From assembly GCF_017571495.1 (NCBI RefSeq), contig NZ_JAGETZ010000001.1:434001-498000 (forward strand): 64,000 nt of DNA, written 5' to 3'. The position numbers and the translations under genes were made by a program. Below are positions 8,650-16,718 of the stretch, one piece after another. Source of the DNA: Hymenobacter negativus. GTDB lineage: Bacteria > Bacteroidota > Bacteroidia > Cytophagales > Hymenobacteraceae. Each line of letters opens with the position of its first letter. Within the stretch, counting starts at the first letter, position 1. Below the pieces are notes generated by a model, which ran no database searches, had not been told where the DNA came from, and saw nothing but the letters and a program-made list of their open reading frames with translations.

Positions 8650-8800
8650 GTTGCTCAGCGTTTCTCATCCCGCGGTGGCTGCCTTCCGGGCAGGGGCATT
8701 GCGGCTTAAACCAACCTTTTGGCCGTGCTTTCGTTAGAGGCAGCTCAACTGTTGCTCTTACCAGCGCAGTGACTTTCTTCCACCAAACCACATTGGTACT

Positions 8801-9085
8801 ATGAAAAAGCAGCCCTTCCTTCTTGCCTTGTTGTTCGTCGCGTGCGGCTACTCCGCTAATGCGCAGACCAGCACCACCACGACGACGACCAAGCAAACAA
8901 CGGTAACCCCGGCTCCGGCTATCGACCCGACCGCGACGCCTCCTTCAACGACCACCACGGAGTCGACCACCACGACCAGTGAGCCTTCCACCACCGTCAC
9001 CCAAACCGCTCCTACCACGGTAGTACCGTCGGACACGAAAGTGAAGGACAAGCGCAATAAGACCAAGATTAAGCCCAAAGACTAA
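8801..9085 (+). CDS. Small secreted Thr/Pro-rich protein
   Basis: A 94-residue protein starting MKKQPFLLALLF with a clear signal peptide ending around Ala-Gln at residues 21-22. The mature part is almost entirely Thr, Ser, Pro and Val with runs of threonine, and finishes with a basic tail (KVKDKRNKTKIKPKD). No domain is recognised. Low-complexity Thr-rich regions of this kind are often extended, O-glycosylated or wall-associated in Bacteroidota, but nothing in the sequence proves that. It stands alone, 150 bp after the acyltransferase gene, and is followed by a strong rho-independent terminator. Confidence 0.7.
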   Translation: MKKQPFLLALLFVACGYSANAQTSTTTTTTKQTTVTPAPAIDPTATPPSTTTTESTTTTSEPSTTVTQTAPTTVVPSDTKVKDKRNKTKIKPKD

Positions 9086-9112
9086 GGCCGGTTATTTCCC
9101 GCCACTTTCTTC

Positions 9113-9147
9113 AGCCCGGCCGCAAGTAGTTGCGGCCGGGCTTTTTG
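9113..9147 (+). terminator. Rho-independent terminator after the Thr-rich gene
   Basis: Perfect inverted repeat with 13-bp arms (9113-9125 and 9130-9142), four-base loop GTAG, followed by a run of five T. It lies 28 bp after the stop codon of the 8801-9085 gene. Confidence 0.9.
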
Positions 9148-9222
9148 TTGGCCCGACGCCGCTAGCGCCGCACAAAAAGCAACCCCGAAGCCCCCAACAA
9201 GCAGGCCGCTGGGCGTGCGGCA

Positions 9223-9326
9223 CTGAGTTGCTCTCGCTTTTTGAGCCAGCTCAAAATCCAGAAGCAAAGCCGCAGTTAATTTTGCTCTCGCTTTTTAGGG
9301 AGGCGCAAAAAGCGAGAGCAACTCAG
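9223..9326. repeat. Repeat cluster with three copies of a TGCTCTCGCTTTTT element
   Basis: A 21-base unit at 9223-9243 is repeated in inverted orientation and without mismatch at 9306-9326; a third, shorter direct copy (14 bases) is at 9283-9296, so the last two form a hairpin with a 9-nt loop. The stretch 9143-9390 otherwise contains no gene I can support. It separates the Thr-rich gene from the convergent HPP gene and could act as a transcription barrier. Confidence 0.8.
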
Positions 9327-9390
9327 GCCTACGATGCGGCGCGCCTTTTCATCGGTGCCTGCCCTTCCTTCCCATGCACCACCCTAAAAA

Positions 9391-10002
9391 CTACTCTACC
9401 TTATTTCCCCGCGAATGCGTGGTCCAGTACCGACGCCGCCAGAACCGGTACCAATGCTTATTTGCCGGGTAATGGCGCGTCGTGGTAATGTTGTTGAAGA
9501 TGACAGCGACCAGCAGCAGAATCAGGGCACCCGTCAGCACAGGCGCCAGCAGGTACCAGTAGCCAAGCGCCTTCAGCTGGGGCGAACCGATGACGGCAAT
9601 AAGGGCCGTAGCCCCGCCGGGGGGATGCAGCGTTTTAGTAACCTGCATGCCCACAATGGAAAGCGAAACTGCCAACGCCGACGCCAGCCACAGCTCCTGC
9701 GGAAACAGCCGATGCACCGTGACGCCAATGAACGCGCTGAGCAGGTGCCCGCCCAGCAAGTTGCGAGGCTGCGCCAACGGGCTATTAATAACTCCATAAA
9801 TAAGCACCGAAGACGCCCCGAACGAGCCAATGAGCAGCGGCGCATCGGCCACCGCCAGCCACCGCTGGTTGAGCCAGCCAATGAGCCCGATGCCCACAAA
9901 AGCACCCAGGAAGGTCCAGAAATGCTCTTTGTAGTCGAATAAGGTTTCGCGGTAAACAATCACCCGGATGCGCCGGGCCTGGCGTCGTAGTCTGGTTCGC
10001 AT
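9391..10002 (-). CDS. HPP family membrane protein
   Basis: A 203-residue protein with about four transmembrane helices. The defining HPP motif is present as LHPPGGATAL, with SFGASSVLIYG upstream. I chose the ATG at 10002 (MRTRLRRQ); the frame extends further upstream but the added residues look non-coding. HPP proteins are integral membrane proteins; some have been linked to nitrite transport in chloroplasts and cyanobacteria, but bacterial roles are mostly unproven. The last ~25 residues are basic and aromatic. It is a monocistronic gene convergent with the Thr-rich gene. Confidence 0.85.
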   Translation of the reverse strand: MRTRLRRQARRIRVIVYRETLFDYKEHFWTFLGAFVGIGLIGWLNQRWLAVADAPLLIGSFGASSVLIYGVINSPLAQPRNLLGGHLLSAFIGVTVHRLFPQELWLASALAVSLSIVGMQVTKTLHPPGGATALIAVIGSPQLKALGYWYLLAPVLTGALILLLVAVIFNNITTTRHYPANKHWYRFWRRRYWTTHSRGNKVE

Positions 10003-10087
10003 GGTTGGTTTCGGGAGCCGGGAAATCCACCCCTGGCTCACGTTGAAGCGGCAAAAATAGCCATGCACCAAGCGCGACGGGCCGCCG

Positions 10088-10549
10088 CTAGCCCGCTACG
10101 GCCGCCGCAAACGTAGGAATTTCGGCCAGCCGCTGGTTGGTCCGCTTCTCAAAATCGACCCGCCAGCAGTAGTGCACCAGGCCGTTGGTGAGCAGCAGCA
10201 GCGGGGCCCCGATGGTCTGGTTATAGGTGGTGGCCTGCCGGGCGACTTCCTGCGTGATGGCCACGCTGGGAGCCTTGCACTCGACCAGCAGCAGGGGCTG
10301 GCCTTCCGGGTTGAGAGCCAGCAGGTCGGTGCGCTTCCGGCGCTGGTTGTAGCGCAGGCCGCGCTCCAGGGCTAGTAGGCCGCGTGGGTAGCCGAGGTCG
10401 TTTATCAAATAGTGAACGACGTGCTGGCGTACCCATTCCTCGGGCGTGAGCACGACGTGCTTACGGCGAAGAATATCCCAGATGAGGGGCTGATTTGTGG
10501 CCGATTGCGTAAGTTTGGCCTCGAAAGGCGGCAGGTCCAGGGCTTGCAT
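10088..10549 (-). CDS. Stand-alone HsdR N-terminal-like (PD-(D/E)XK fold) protein
   Basis: A 153-residue protein resembling the N-terminal domain of type I restriction subunit R. The nuclease-like core is RTDLLALN, with Asp, followed by LLLVECKAPS with Glu-x-Lys, matching D...ExK of PD-(D/E)XK enzymes. No helicase domain and no hsdM or hsdS genes are present. ATG at 10549 is preferred over the TTG at 10558. Proteins of this size are widespread in Bacteroidota genomes and are not known to be restriction enzymes; the substrate is unknown. It is divergent from the AMP nucleosidase gene across a repeat-containing gap. Confidence 0.75.
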   Translation of the reverse strand: MQALDLPPFEAKLTQSATNQPLIWDILRRKHVVLTPEEWVRQHVVHYLINDLGYPRGLLALERGLRYNQRRKRTDLLALNPEGQPLLLVECKAPSVAITQEVARQATTYNQTIGAPLLLLTNGLVHYCWRVDFEKRTNQRLAEIPTFAAAVAG

Positions 10550-10576
10550 CACCTCCAAAGGTAGGGGTCTGGTATC

Positions 10577-10661
10577 GAGTGACTGAGCAACTGAGTGGCT
10601 AAGTGACGCCGAAACGCATACCCTTTTCTCACTCCCTCACTTAGCCATTCAGCCACTCAAC
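10577..10661. repeat. Imperfect inverted repeat between divergent genes
   Basis: The segment 10577-10606 (rich in ACTGAG/GAGTGGCTAAGTGA) is imperfectly complementary to 10629-10661 (CTCACTTAGCC...CAGCCACTCA). It fills most of the 119-bp gap between the HsdR-N-like gene and the AMP nucleosidase gene and resembles a dispersed intergenic repeat rather than a terminator, since there is no T-run. Confidence 0.6.
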
Positions 10662-10668
10662 CACCTTT

Positions 10669-11439
10669 ATGAAGACCAAAGAAGAAATTGTTAATAACTG
10701 GCTGCCACGCTACACCGGCGTGCCCCTGAACGAGTTTGGGCAGTACATCCTGCTCACCAACTTCAGCAACTACGTGTACATGTTTGCTGAGCAGTTTGGG
10801 GCTGAAGTGCGTGGCCTCGACAAACCCATGCAGACGGCCACGGCCAACGGCATCACCATCATCAACTTCGGCATGGGCTCGCCAATGGCCGCTACGGTGA
10901 TGGATTTGCTCTCGGCCATTAAGCCCAAGGCGGCGCTGTTTCTGGGCAAGTGCGGCGGCCTAAAAAAGACCAAGCTCGGTGATTTGGTGCTGCCCATCGC
11001 GGCCATTCGCGGCGATGGTACTTCGGATGACTACCTGCCCAAGGAAATCCCGGCCCTGCCCTCCTTCCGCCTGCAGCGCGCCGTTTCGTCGATGATTAAG
11101 AAGCACGAGCTGGACTACTACACCGGCACGGTATACACCACCAACCGCCGCGTGTGGGAGCACGATGCCGAGTTCAAAGACTACCTGCGCCGGGTGCGCG
11201 CCCTGGCCGTGGACATGGAAACGGCCACCATTTTCGTGTGCGGCTTCATGAACGACATCCCTCACGGCGCCCTGCTGCTGGTGAGCGACAACCCGATGAC
11301 GCCCGAAGGCGTGAAAACCTCGGAATCGGACTCGAAAGTGACCACCAACTTCGTGAAGCAACACCTGCAAATCGGCATCGAGTCGCTGCAGGAGCTACAA
11401 TTCTCGGGCGAGTCGGTGAAGCACATGCGCTTCGAGTAA
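10669..11439 (+). CDS. amn: AMP nucleosidase
   Basis: A 256-residue cytoplasmic enzyme of the nucleoside phosphorylase fold. Core motifs are NFGMGSPMAATVMDLL, FLGKCGGLKKTKLGDLVLP and the substrate-binding AVDMETATIF with Glu. AMP nucleosidase cleaves AMP to adenine and ribose 5-phosphate, linking adenylate pools to carbon metabolism. The short form without the long N-terminal extension of the enterobacterial protein is typical of Bacteroidota. The ATG at 10669 follows directly on the repeat element. It is followed 47 bp later by a lipoprotein gene on the same strand. Confidence 0.85.
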   Translation: MKTKEEIVNNWLPRYTGVPLNEFGQYILLTNFSNYVYMFAEQFGAEVRGLDKPMQTATANGITIINFGMGSPMAATVMDLLSAIKPKAALFLGKCGGLKKTKLGDLVLPIAAIRGDGTSDDYLPKEIPALPSFRLQRAVSSMIKKHELDYYTGTVYTTNRRVWEHDAEFKDYLRRVRALAVDMETATIFVCGFMNDIPHGALLLVSDNPMTPEGVKTSESDSKVTTNFVKQHLQIGIESLQELQFSGESVKHMRFE

Positions 11440-11486
11440 AACCGCAGGCATACCCCCTTTTCACTGACTGCAACCGACACGGCCTC

Positions 11487-11969
11487 ATGCGGACATCTAC
11501 GGATTATTGTTTTCGATTAGTAAGCATCGCCACTGCATCTGTCTTGCTATTCAGCCTTGCCGGCTGTGACCGCGTGAAGCATAAAGCCAAGGAAACCCTG
11601 CGCGAAACCAGCGAAACCGTGGGGCAGTCGGCCACTGTAGTAGCCGATGGCTTGGCCACCGGGGCCCAGCGAGCGGCGGCCCAGACGAGCCTCAGCGCGG
11701 CGCTACAGGCGCGGGGGCTGCGCCTGGGCAAGTCCTTTGTGGCCAGCGACGACAGTGCGCGTGCTGGCCGGCCGCAATTGTTGCTATATGTCATTTTTGA
11801 ACGCGCTTTCCAGGATACCGTGCGCGTGCGCCTGCTTGACAACCAGGGCACCGAGTACGGCCGCAGCCGCCTGCTGCTTCAGGGCAAAGCCGACGACGCC
11901 CGGCCATTTCCCGTGCGCTTCGAGCCGCACCTGCACTTCGAGCTGGGCACGCAGGTAGTGGTTGAGTAA
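11487..11969 (+). CDS. Small lipoprotein, unknown function
   Basis: A 160-residue protein starting MRTSTDYCFR with a hydrophobic signal segment and a lipobox SLAGC, giving a lipidated Cys27. The frame is open from 11154, but that part is out of frame with and overlaps amn; the ATG at 11487 gives a proper signal peptide. After an Ala/Thr-rich helical linker the C-terminal ~90 residues are predicted beta (LLLYVIFERAFQDTVRVRLLD). I do not recognise a domain. It is probably co-transcribed with amn upstream. Confidence 0.7.
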   Translation: MRTSTDYCFRLVSIATASVLLFSLAGCDRVKHKAKETLRETSETVGQSATVVADGLATGAQRAAAQTSLSAALQARGLRLGKSFVASDDSARAGRPQLLLYVIFERAFQDTVRVRLLDNQGTEYGRSRLLLQGKADDARPFPVRFEPHLHFELGTQVVVE

Positions 11970-12057
11970 GTCGCCGGCCGCTGGTTACCAGATGGAACGT
12001 CATGCTGCGCGGCGCGGGGCATGGCGTTCTTTTATTTTACTTCTTTTCCCTTTCATC

Positions 12058-13722
12058 GTGCGCCTTACTTCTTTTCTAAATGGCCGGTTCGCCGCTCCCC
12101 TCCTGGCCCTCGCGCTCCTGAGCGGCTGCGGGGCCAAGCGCGAAGCCGTGGATTTGCTGGTGACCAATGCCACCGTTTATACCGTCGATTCCACGTTTTC
12201 CAAGGCCGAATCTTTTGCGGTGAAGGATGGAAAGTTCGTGGCCGTGGGCCCGGCAGCTGAGCTAAAGGCGAAGTACCAGGCGGCGCGGGAAGTGGACGCG
12301 GGTGGGAAGTTTATCTACCCCGGCTTCTACGACGCGCACTGCCACTTCTACCGCTACTCGCTGGGCTTGAGCTACGCCAACCTAGTAGGTACCACTTCCT
12401 GGGAAGACGTCTTGCAGAAGCTCCGGCAGCATCGCCAGCAGCAGCCGCAAGCGGCCTGGCTGCTGGGCCGCGGCTGGGACCAAAACGACTGGCCCGACAA
12501 GCAATTTCCGACCAAAGACAAGCTCGACCAGTTATTTCCCGACGTCCCGGTGGCGCTGATTCGGGTTGATGGCCACGCCGCGCTGGTCAACCAGAAGGCC
12601 CTGGACCTGGCCGGCGTCACGGCCCGTACGCCCATCAGCGGCGGCACCATCACGCGCGACGCGCAGGGCCGCCTCACCGGCCTCCTCGTTGACAATGCCC
12701 AGGGCCTGGTGGGGAAGAACATTGCCGAACCATCGCAGGCTGAAGCCACGCAGCTGTTGATGCAGGGCCAGCAGAACTGCCTGGCGGTGGGCCTGACCAG
12801 CCTCGCCGACGCCGGCCTCGACAAGCCCGACATCGACCAGATGGCGGCCCTGCAACAACAAGGCAAGCTCAAGCTGCGCCTCTACGCCATGCTCACCCCG
12901 ACGGCCGAAAACCGTGCCTACTACCTCAAAAACGGCCCCATCCTGACCGACCAGCTCACCGTCAGCTCCTTCAAAGTGTATGCCGACGGCGCGCTGGGCT
13001 CGCGTGGGGCCTGCCTGGTGCAGCCGTATGCCGACCGGCCGAAGGAAACTGGTTTCCTGCTTTCCACTGAAAAGGAATACTGCGCTCTGGCGAAAGAACT
13101 GGCCGCCTCGAAGTTCCAGATGAACACCCACGCCATCGGCGACTCGGCCAATCGCATCATCCTCAACATCTACGGCGAGGCGCTGAAGGGGCAAAAGGAC
13201 CGGCGCTGGCGCATCGAGCACGCCCAGGTCATCACCCCGGCCGACATGCCCAAGTTCAGGCAGTTCGGCATCGTGCCCTCGGTGCAGCCCACCCACGCTA
13301 CTTCCGATATGTACTGGGCCGGCGAGCGGCTGGGTGCCGCCCGTCTCAAAACGGCCTATGCCTACGCCGAATTGCTGAAGCAGTATGGCCAGCTGGCCCT
13401 GGGCTCCGACTTCCCCGTGGAGGACATCAACCCGCTATTCGGCTTCCACTCGGCCGTGGCCCGGCAGGATGCCAAGAACTTCCCCGCCACCGGCTTCCAG
13501 ATGGAAAACGCCATCAGCCGCCCCGACGCCCTGCGCGGCATGACCACCTGGGCCGCCCACGCCGGTTTCGAGGAGAAGCGCAAAGGCCAAATCAAGCCCG
13601 GCATGCTGGCCGATTTCGTGGTGCTGGATACTGATTTGCTGACCGCCCCAAAGGAGAAGCTGCGCGGCGCACAGGTGCTGCAAACCTGGATTGGAGGCGA
13701 ACAAGTGTTTAATCGGAAGTAA
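12058..13722 (+). CDS. Amidohydrolase family lipoprotein (YtcJ-like)
   Basis: About 554 residues. I chose the GTG at 12058, which puts a lipobox (ALLSGC) near residue 22; ATG codons at 11962 and 11992 would add a tail lying in what looks like an intergenic repeat (GAACGTCATGCTGCGC). Metal-dependent hydrolase motifs are YDAHCHF (HxH), HAIGDSANR, RIEHAQ and LGSDFPVE, with AGMLADFVVLD-type C-terminal composite domain (KPGMLADFVVLDTD). YtcJ-type enzymes are predicted deacylases or amidases; the substrate is unknown. It would sit on the periplasmic or outer surface as a lipoprotein. The gene ends at a hairpin shared with the convergent DinB gene. Confidence 0.85.
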   Translation: MRLTSFLNGRFAAPLLALALLSGCGAKREAVDLLVTNATVYTVDSTFSKAESFAVKDGKFVAVGPAAELKAKYQAAREVDAGGKFIYPGFYDAHCHFYRYSLGLSYANLVGTTSWEDVLQKLRQHRQQQPQAAWLLGRGWDQNDWPDKQFPTKDKLDQLFPDVPVALIRVDGHAALVNQKALDLAGVTARTPISGGTITRDAQGRLTGLLVDNAQGLVGKNIAEPSQAEATQLLMQGQQNCLAVGLTSLADAGLDKPDIDQMAALQQQGKLKLRLYAMLTPTAENRAYYLKNGPILTDQLTVSSFKVYADGALGSRGACLVQPYADRPKETGFLLSTEKEYCALAKELAASKFQMNTHAIGDSANRIILNIYGEALKGQKDRRWRIEHAQVITPADMPKFRQFGIVPSVQPTHATSDMYWAGERLGAARLKTAYAYAELLKQYGQLALGSDFPVEDINPLFGFHSAVARQDAKNFPATGFQMENAISRPDALRGMTTWAAHAGFEEKRKGQIKPGMLADFVVLDTDLLTAPKEKLRGAQVLQTWIGGEQVFNRK

Positions 13723-13736
13723 TAGCAATAGCAAAA

Positions 13737-13770
13737 AAGAGCGTCATGCTTCGCTCAGCATGACGCTCTT
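13737..13770. terminator. Bidirectional terminator hairpin
   Basis: Inverted repeat with perfect 14-bp arms (13737-13750 and 13757-13770) and six-base loop TCGCTC. It sits between the convergent amidohydrolase and DinB genes, with A-rich DNA on the left side that would be a U-run for the minus strand. Confidence 0.75.
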
Positions 13771-13792
13771 GCGTTTACTCCTATCAACCGCC

Positions 13793-14302
13793 CTATTTCT
13801 CGTCGGCGCTGGGGCCGTAGAGGCCGGGCACGGGAATATCGAGCAGGCGCAGGTACACCGTGAGCTGGCCGCGGTGATGGATGCTGTGGTTCAGGCCCAT
13901 AATGCGGATGGCAGTGGCTTTGGGGTAGTCAAATACCACGTGCTCGCCGCGGTGAAGCTTGAAGTTTTGGGCCAGCTTGTCGTCGTCGCTCTGCTGCAGT
14001 TCCTGCTTCAGGGTGGCGCTGTAGTCGTCGAAGCGGGCCAGCAGCTCTTCGAGGCTGGTGGGCGTGGGGCCGGGCTTGGGGGCGTTGGGGTCAAGGAAAT
14101 CGCGGGAATCGTGGGTGACGAACAGGGTTTTGAACGCCAGCAGGTTTACCATGTGGGTAGCCAGCTGCCAGAGCGACATGCTCTTGGGGTGCGGCTTGTA
14201 GTCGGCCTGCTCGTAGGGCACGCGTTCGAGGATACGGCGGGTTTGAACCAGCTCGTGGTTGAGCTCGGCCAGGATGTTCTTCTGGATGGAAGAGGTGTAC
14301 AT
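13793..14302 (-). CDS. DinB family protein
   Basis: A 169-residue four-helix-bundle protein. The DinB/YfiT metal-site pattern is seen as LWQLATHMVNLL near residues 44-55 and GLNHSIHHRGQLTVYLR near residues 135-151, giving the three-His site. DinB proteins are metal-binding and many act as thiol (bacillithiol, mycothiol) or glutathione-dependent transferases or hydrolases; the thiol partner here is unknown. The ORF has a single clear ATG at 14302. It stands 80 bp downstream of the MFS gene on the same strand and may be read through from it. Confidence 0.85.
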   Translation of the reverse strand: MYTSSIQKNILAELNHELVQTRRILERVPYEQADYKPHPKSMSLWQLATHMVNLLAFKTLFVTHDSRDFLDPNAPKPGPTPTSLEELLARFDDYSATLKQELQQSDDDKLAQNFKLHRGEHVVFDYPKATAIRIMGLNHSIHHRGQLTVYLRLLDIPVPGLYGPSADEK

Positions 14303-14381
14303 GCGGGGAAGGGTAAGGAGTGGGGCGGCCGGGGCCCAGTGGCTGTCAGTTGCACCAGTGCCAAGACCGCCCCAAAGCTAC

Positions 14382-15812
14382 TTATTTTACCGTGGCAGGC
14401 GTGCTGGCTACCGCCGACGCAGGCGGCGGCCCCGGAAACGTAGCTGGAGCCGTAGGCGAGTCTTCGCGCAGTTTCTTACCACGCAACTGTAGCAGGAAAA
14501 TCAAGCCCAGGATGAAGAACACAATCAGGGCCAAGATGCTGTAGCGCATCGAACCCATAACCTGATTGATGATGCCGAAGGTAGCCGTGCCAATGACGAT
14601 GCTCAGTTTCTCCGTCACATCGAAGAAGCTGAAAAAGGCGGCGGAATTGGGAGTATTCTCGGGAATGATTTTCGAGTAAGTCGAGCGGCTTAGGCTCTGG
14701 ATGGCCCCCATAGTGAGACCGATGACACCTGCCAGCACAAAGAAGCTCCAACCGGCCTGCACGAAATAGCCAGCGATGCAAATCAGCATCCAGATGAACA
14801 CCGACCAGCTCAGGGCTCGCGTGTTGCCGATGCGTTCAGAGAGCTTAGCAAACAGGTAAGCACCTGCGATGGCCACTACTTGCAGCAGCAAAATGGTGAT
14901 GATGAGTTGGTCCTCGGGCAAATGCAGTTCGTCAGTTCCGAAGAGCGTAGCCACGTACATCACCGTTTGCACCCCCATGTTATAAGTAAAGTAGGCCAAC
15001 AGGAATTTCTTCACGTTGGGTAGTTGCTCCAACTGTTTCCATACCTTGGCCAGTTCGCGGAAGCCGTTGAGTAGCCAGCCCCCCTCGGCTGCGGGCGCAT
15101 CGGCTGGGCGCCCCTGGTCAGGTGGCAGCGTCGCGAAAGGAATCTGGGCAAAGCCAGCCCACCAAAGTCCGGTAAGCAGGAAGGATATCTTCGCTGCTTT
15201 GATGCCGTCGATGCCGACTTTATCATGAAACTGATTGATGACAAGGCAAACCACAAGTAGAATCACCGAGCCGATGTACCCCATCGAGAAGCCCTTGGCC
15301 GAAAGCGAATCGAATTTTTCTTCCGAGCTTATTTCCGGCAGATAGGAATTGTAGAATACGATACTACCAGAAAAACCTATGGTAGCGGCAATAAATATGA
15401 ACGTAGACAACGTGAGCGTATCAGTGTCGAAGAAATACAGGCCAGCGCACGAAATGGCCCCGATGTAGCAGAACACCTGCAAAAACAGCTTCTTCCGCCC
15501 TGAGAAGTCGGCCAACGACGTCAAGAATGGGCTGACTAAGGCAATAAGCAGGAAGGAAGCCGAAATGGCGTATTGGTTGAGCGAAGTGCCCGGCACCTTC
15601 ATTCCGAGAAAGTTGACAAGGCTTTGTCCGTTATCGGAATGGGTGAGGCGTTTAATAACGCTGGACCAGTAGATGGGGAAGATGCTGCTCGTAATCACCA
15701 GCGGGTACACGGAGTTGGCCCAGTCGTAGAAGGTCCAGCCGGTGGTGATGCGCTTGTTGTCTTTCTCGATGCCGGGAGTGGCAGCGGGCGTGGGAGTCGA
15801 AGTGGGGGCCAT
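14382..15812 (-). CDS. MFS transporter, UMF1/Atg22-like family
   Basis: A 476-residue membrane protein with about twelve transmembrane helices. The N-terminal GWTFYDWANSVYPLVITS is typical of UMF1-family MFS proteins (the DWANS signature), and the middle of the protein has the family arrangement of two six-helix halves joined by a charged loop (PPDQGRPADAPAAEGG). UMF1 members include Atg22-like amino acid effluxers; the bacterial substrate is unknown. The C-terminus is Pro/Ala-rich. It starts 75 bp after the stop of the Septu nuclease gene on the same strand; a functional link to that system is not indicated. Confidence 0.85.
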   Translation of the reverse strand: MAPTSTPTPAATPGIEKDNKRITTGWTFYDWANSVYPLVITSSIFPIYWSSVIKRLTHSDNGQSLVNFLGMKVPGTSLNQYAISASFLLIALVSPFLTSLADFSGRKKLFLQVFCYIGAISCAGLYFFDTDTLTLSTFIFIAATIGFSGSIVFYNSYLPEISSEEKFDSLSAKGFSMGYIGSVILLVVCLVINQFHDKVGIDGIKAAKISFLLTGLWWAGFAQIPFATLPPDQGRPADAPAAEGGWLLNGFRELAKVWKQLEQLPNVKKFLLAYFTYNMGVQTVMYVATLFGTDELHLPEDQLIITILLLQVVAIAGAYLFAKLSERIGNTRALSWSVFIWMLICIAGYFVQAGWSFFVLAGVIGLTMGAIQSLSRSTYSKIIPENTPNSAAFFSFFDVTEKLSIVIGTATFGIINQVMGSMRYSILALIVFFILGLIFLLQLRGKKLREDSPTAPATFPGPPPASAVASTPATVK

Positions 15813-15887
15813 AAGGGCGGCGGGGGTTAGAGGATTGCGCCGGGGAAGGTAACGGGTTTTTACGGATGGGGTTGGGGCAGGCGTGGG

Positions 15888-16712
15888 TTACTGTTGCGGT
15901 AGGTGCGGGAAGTTGGCCCGCACCATGCCGGCGAACTCGGCAGCATCGAAAGCCGCTTCCCGCCATAGTCGGGTCGCTTCGGCGGCAGCTTGCTTGCCTT
16001 CAGCAATGGTAAGATTGAGTTCTTGCAAGAACTCATCTTCTCGCGGGTCAAGCGGCAAGGTGAACTTGAAAGCGCCTACCATGCGCGCATACTGCAACCC
16101 CTTTAAGTGGTCGACCCGACTTTTTATCAGTTCCGGCCGGTCCAGACCATAACCTTTGATACTGGCCTTACCTCTGTCGTCGAGGTCTTTAATAGCATCT
16201 TTGACGAATGTCAGGTGGTGCTGGGGAGCATCCAATGCGGGGTTGAGCAAAAGCGGCTTCTCCTGGCTGATGTCATCGTGATGGGTTTTGGCCCGTGCCG
16301 CAGCGTGGTTGGCTAACGGGAAATAATTGCCCTTATAGTCTTGATTGCAAATCTGGCACGAGAAGAACAAGTTATTCCAGTCATAAGCCAGCCAGTAATA
16401 GCCCGGCTTGTGCAGTGGGCCTTCCCATTCTTGCTGGTAACCGGCTTTGGGCCGAAAGTGCTCCACATCGCCGTAGCTGGTGGCGGTGAACAATGATTCG
16501 CAGTAGCAGCACTTATCGTGTTGGTCGGCCCGCAGTTGGGTCTTCACGCCGGTGTCGTTGTAAATGCCATCGCGTGAATGCAGAATCGTGTTATCGGGAA
16601 CTTCGCAGGCGGCGGGGTCGGCGGTGTGCAGGGCCTCCAGCTGCTGGCGGTGGCGGGTGCCGCGCGTGGGCAAAGGCGCTGGAATGGGGCGGCTTTTGGC
16701 AATCTGAATCAT
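15888..16712 (-). CDS. ptuB: Septu system HNH endonuclease PtuB
   Basis: A 274-residue protein with the HNH arrangement of the TIGR02646/PtuB family: CCYCE (68-72), DVEHFRPK (82-89) with the catalytic His85, and YDWNNLFFSCQICN (110-123). The two CxxC pairs would bind structural zinc and the betabeta-alpha metal site cleaves DNA. It begins 6 bp after the stop of the AAA ATPase gene, the standard order of Septu (PtuA then PtuB). Septu is a known anti-phage system in which the ATPase controls the nuclease. No reverse transcriptase is present, so this is plain Septu and not the retron form. All key residues appear intact. Confidence 0.88.
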   Translation of the reverse strand: MIQIAKSRPIPAPLPTRGTRHRQQLEALHTADPAACEVPDNTILHSRDGIYNDTGVKTQLRADQHDKCCYCESLFTATSYGDVEHFRPKAGYQQEWEGPLHKPGYYWLAYDWNNLFFSCQICNQDYKGNYFPLANHAAARAKTHHDDISQEKPLLLNPALDAPQHHLTFVKDAIKDLDDRGKASIKGYGLDRPELIKSRVDHLKGLQYARMVGAFKFTLPLDPREDEFLQELNLTIAEGKQAAAEATRLWREAAFDAAEFAGMVRANFPHLPQQ

Positions 16713-16718
16713 GGCTGG

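Noticed and set aside
10088..10549. Type I restriction system
   Set aside because: Only an HsdR-N-like domain is present; no helicase, methylase or specificity gene in the neighbourhood.
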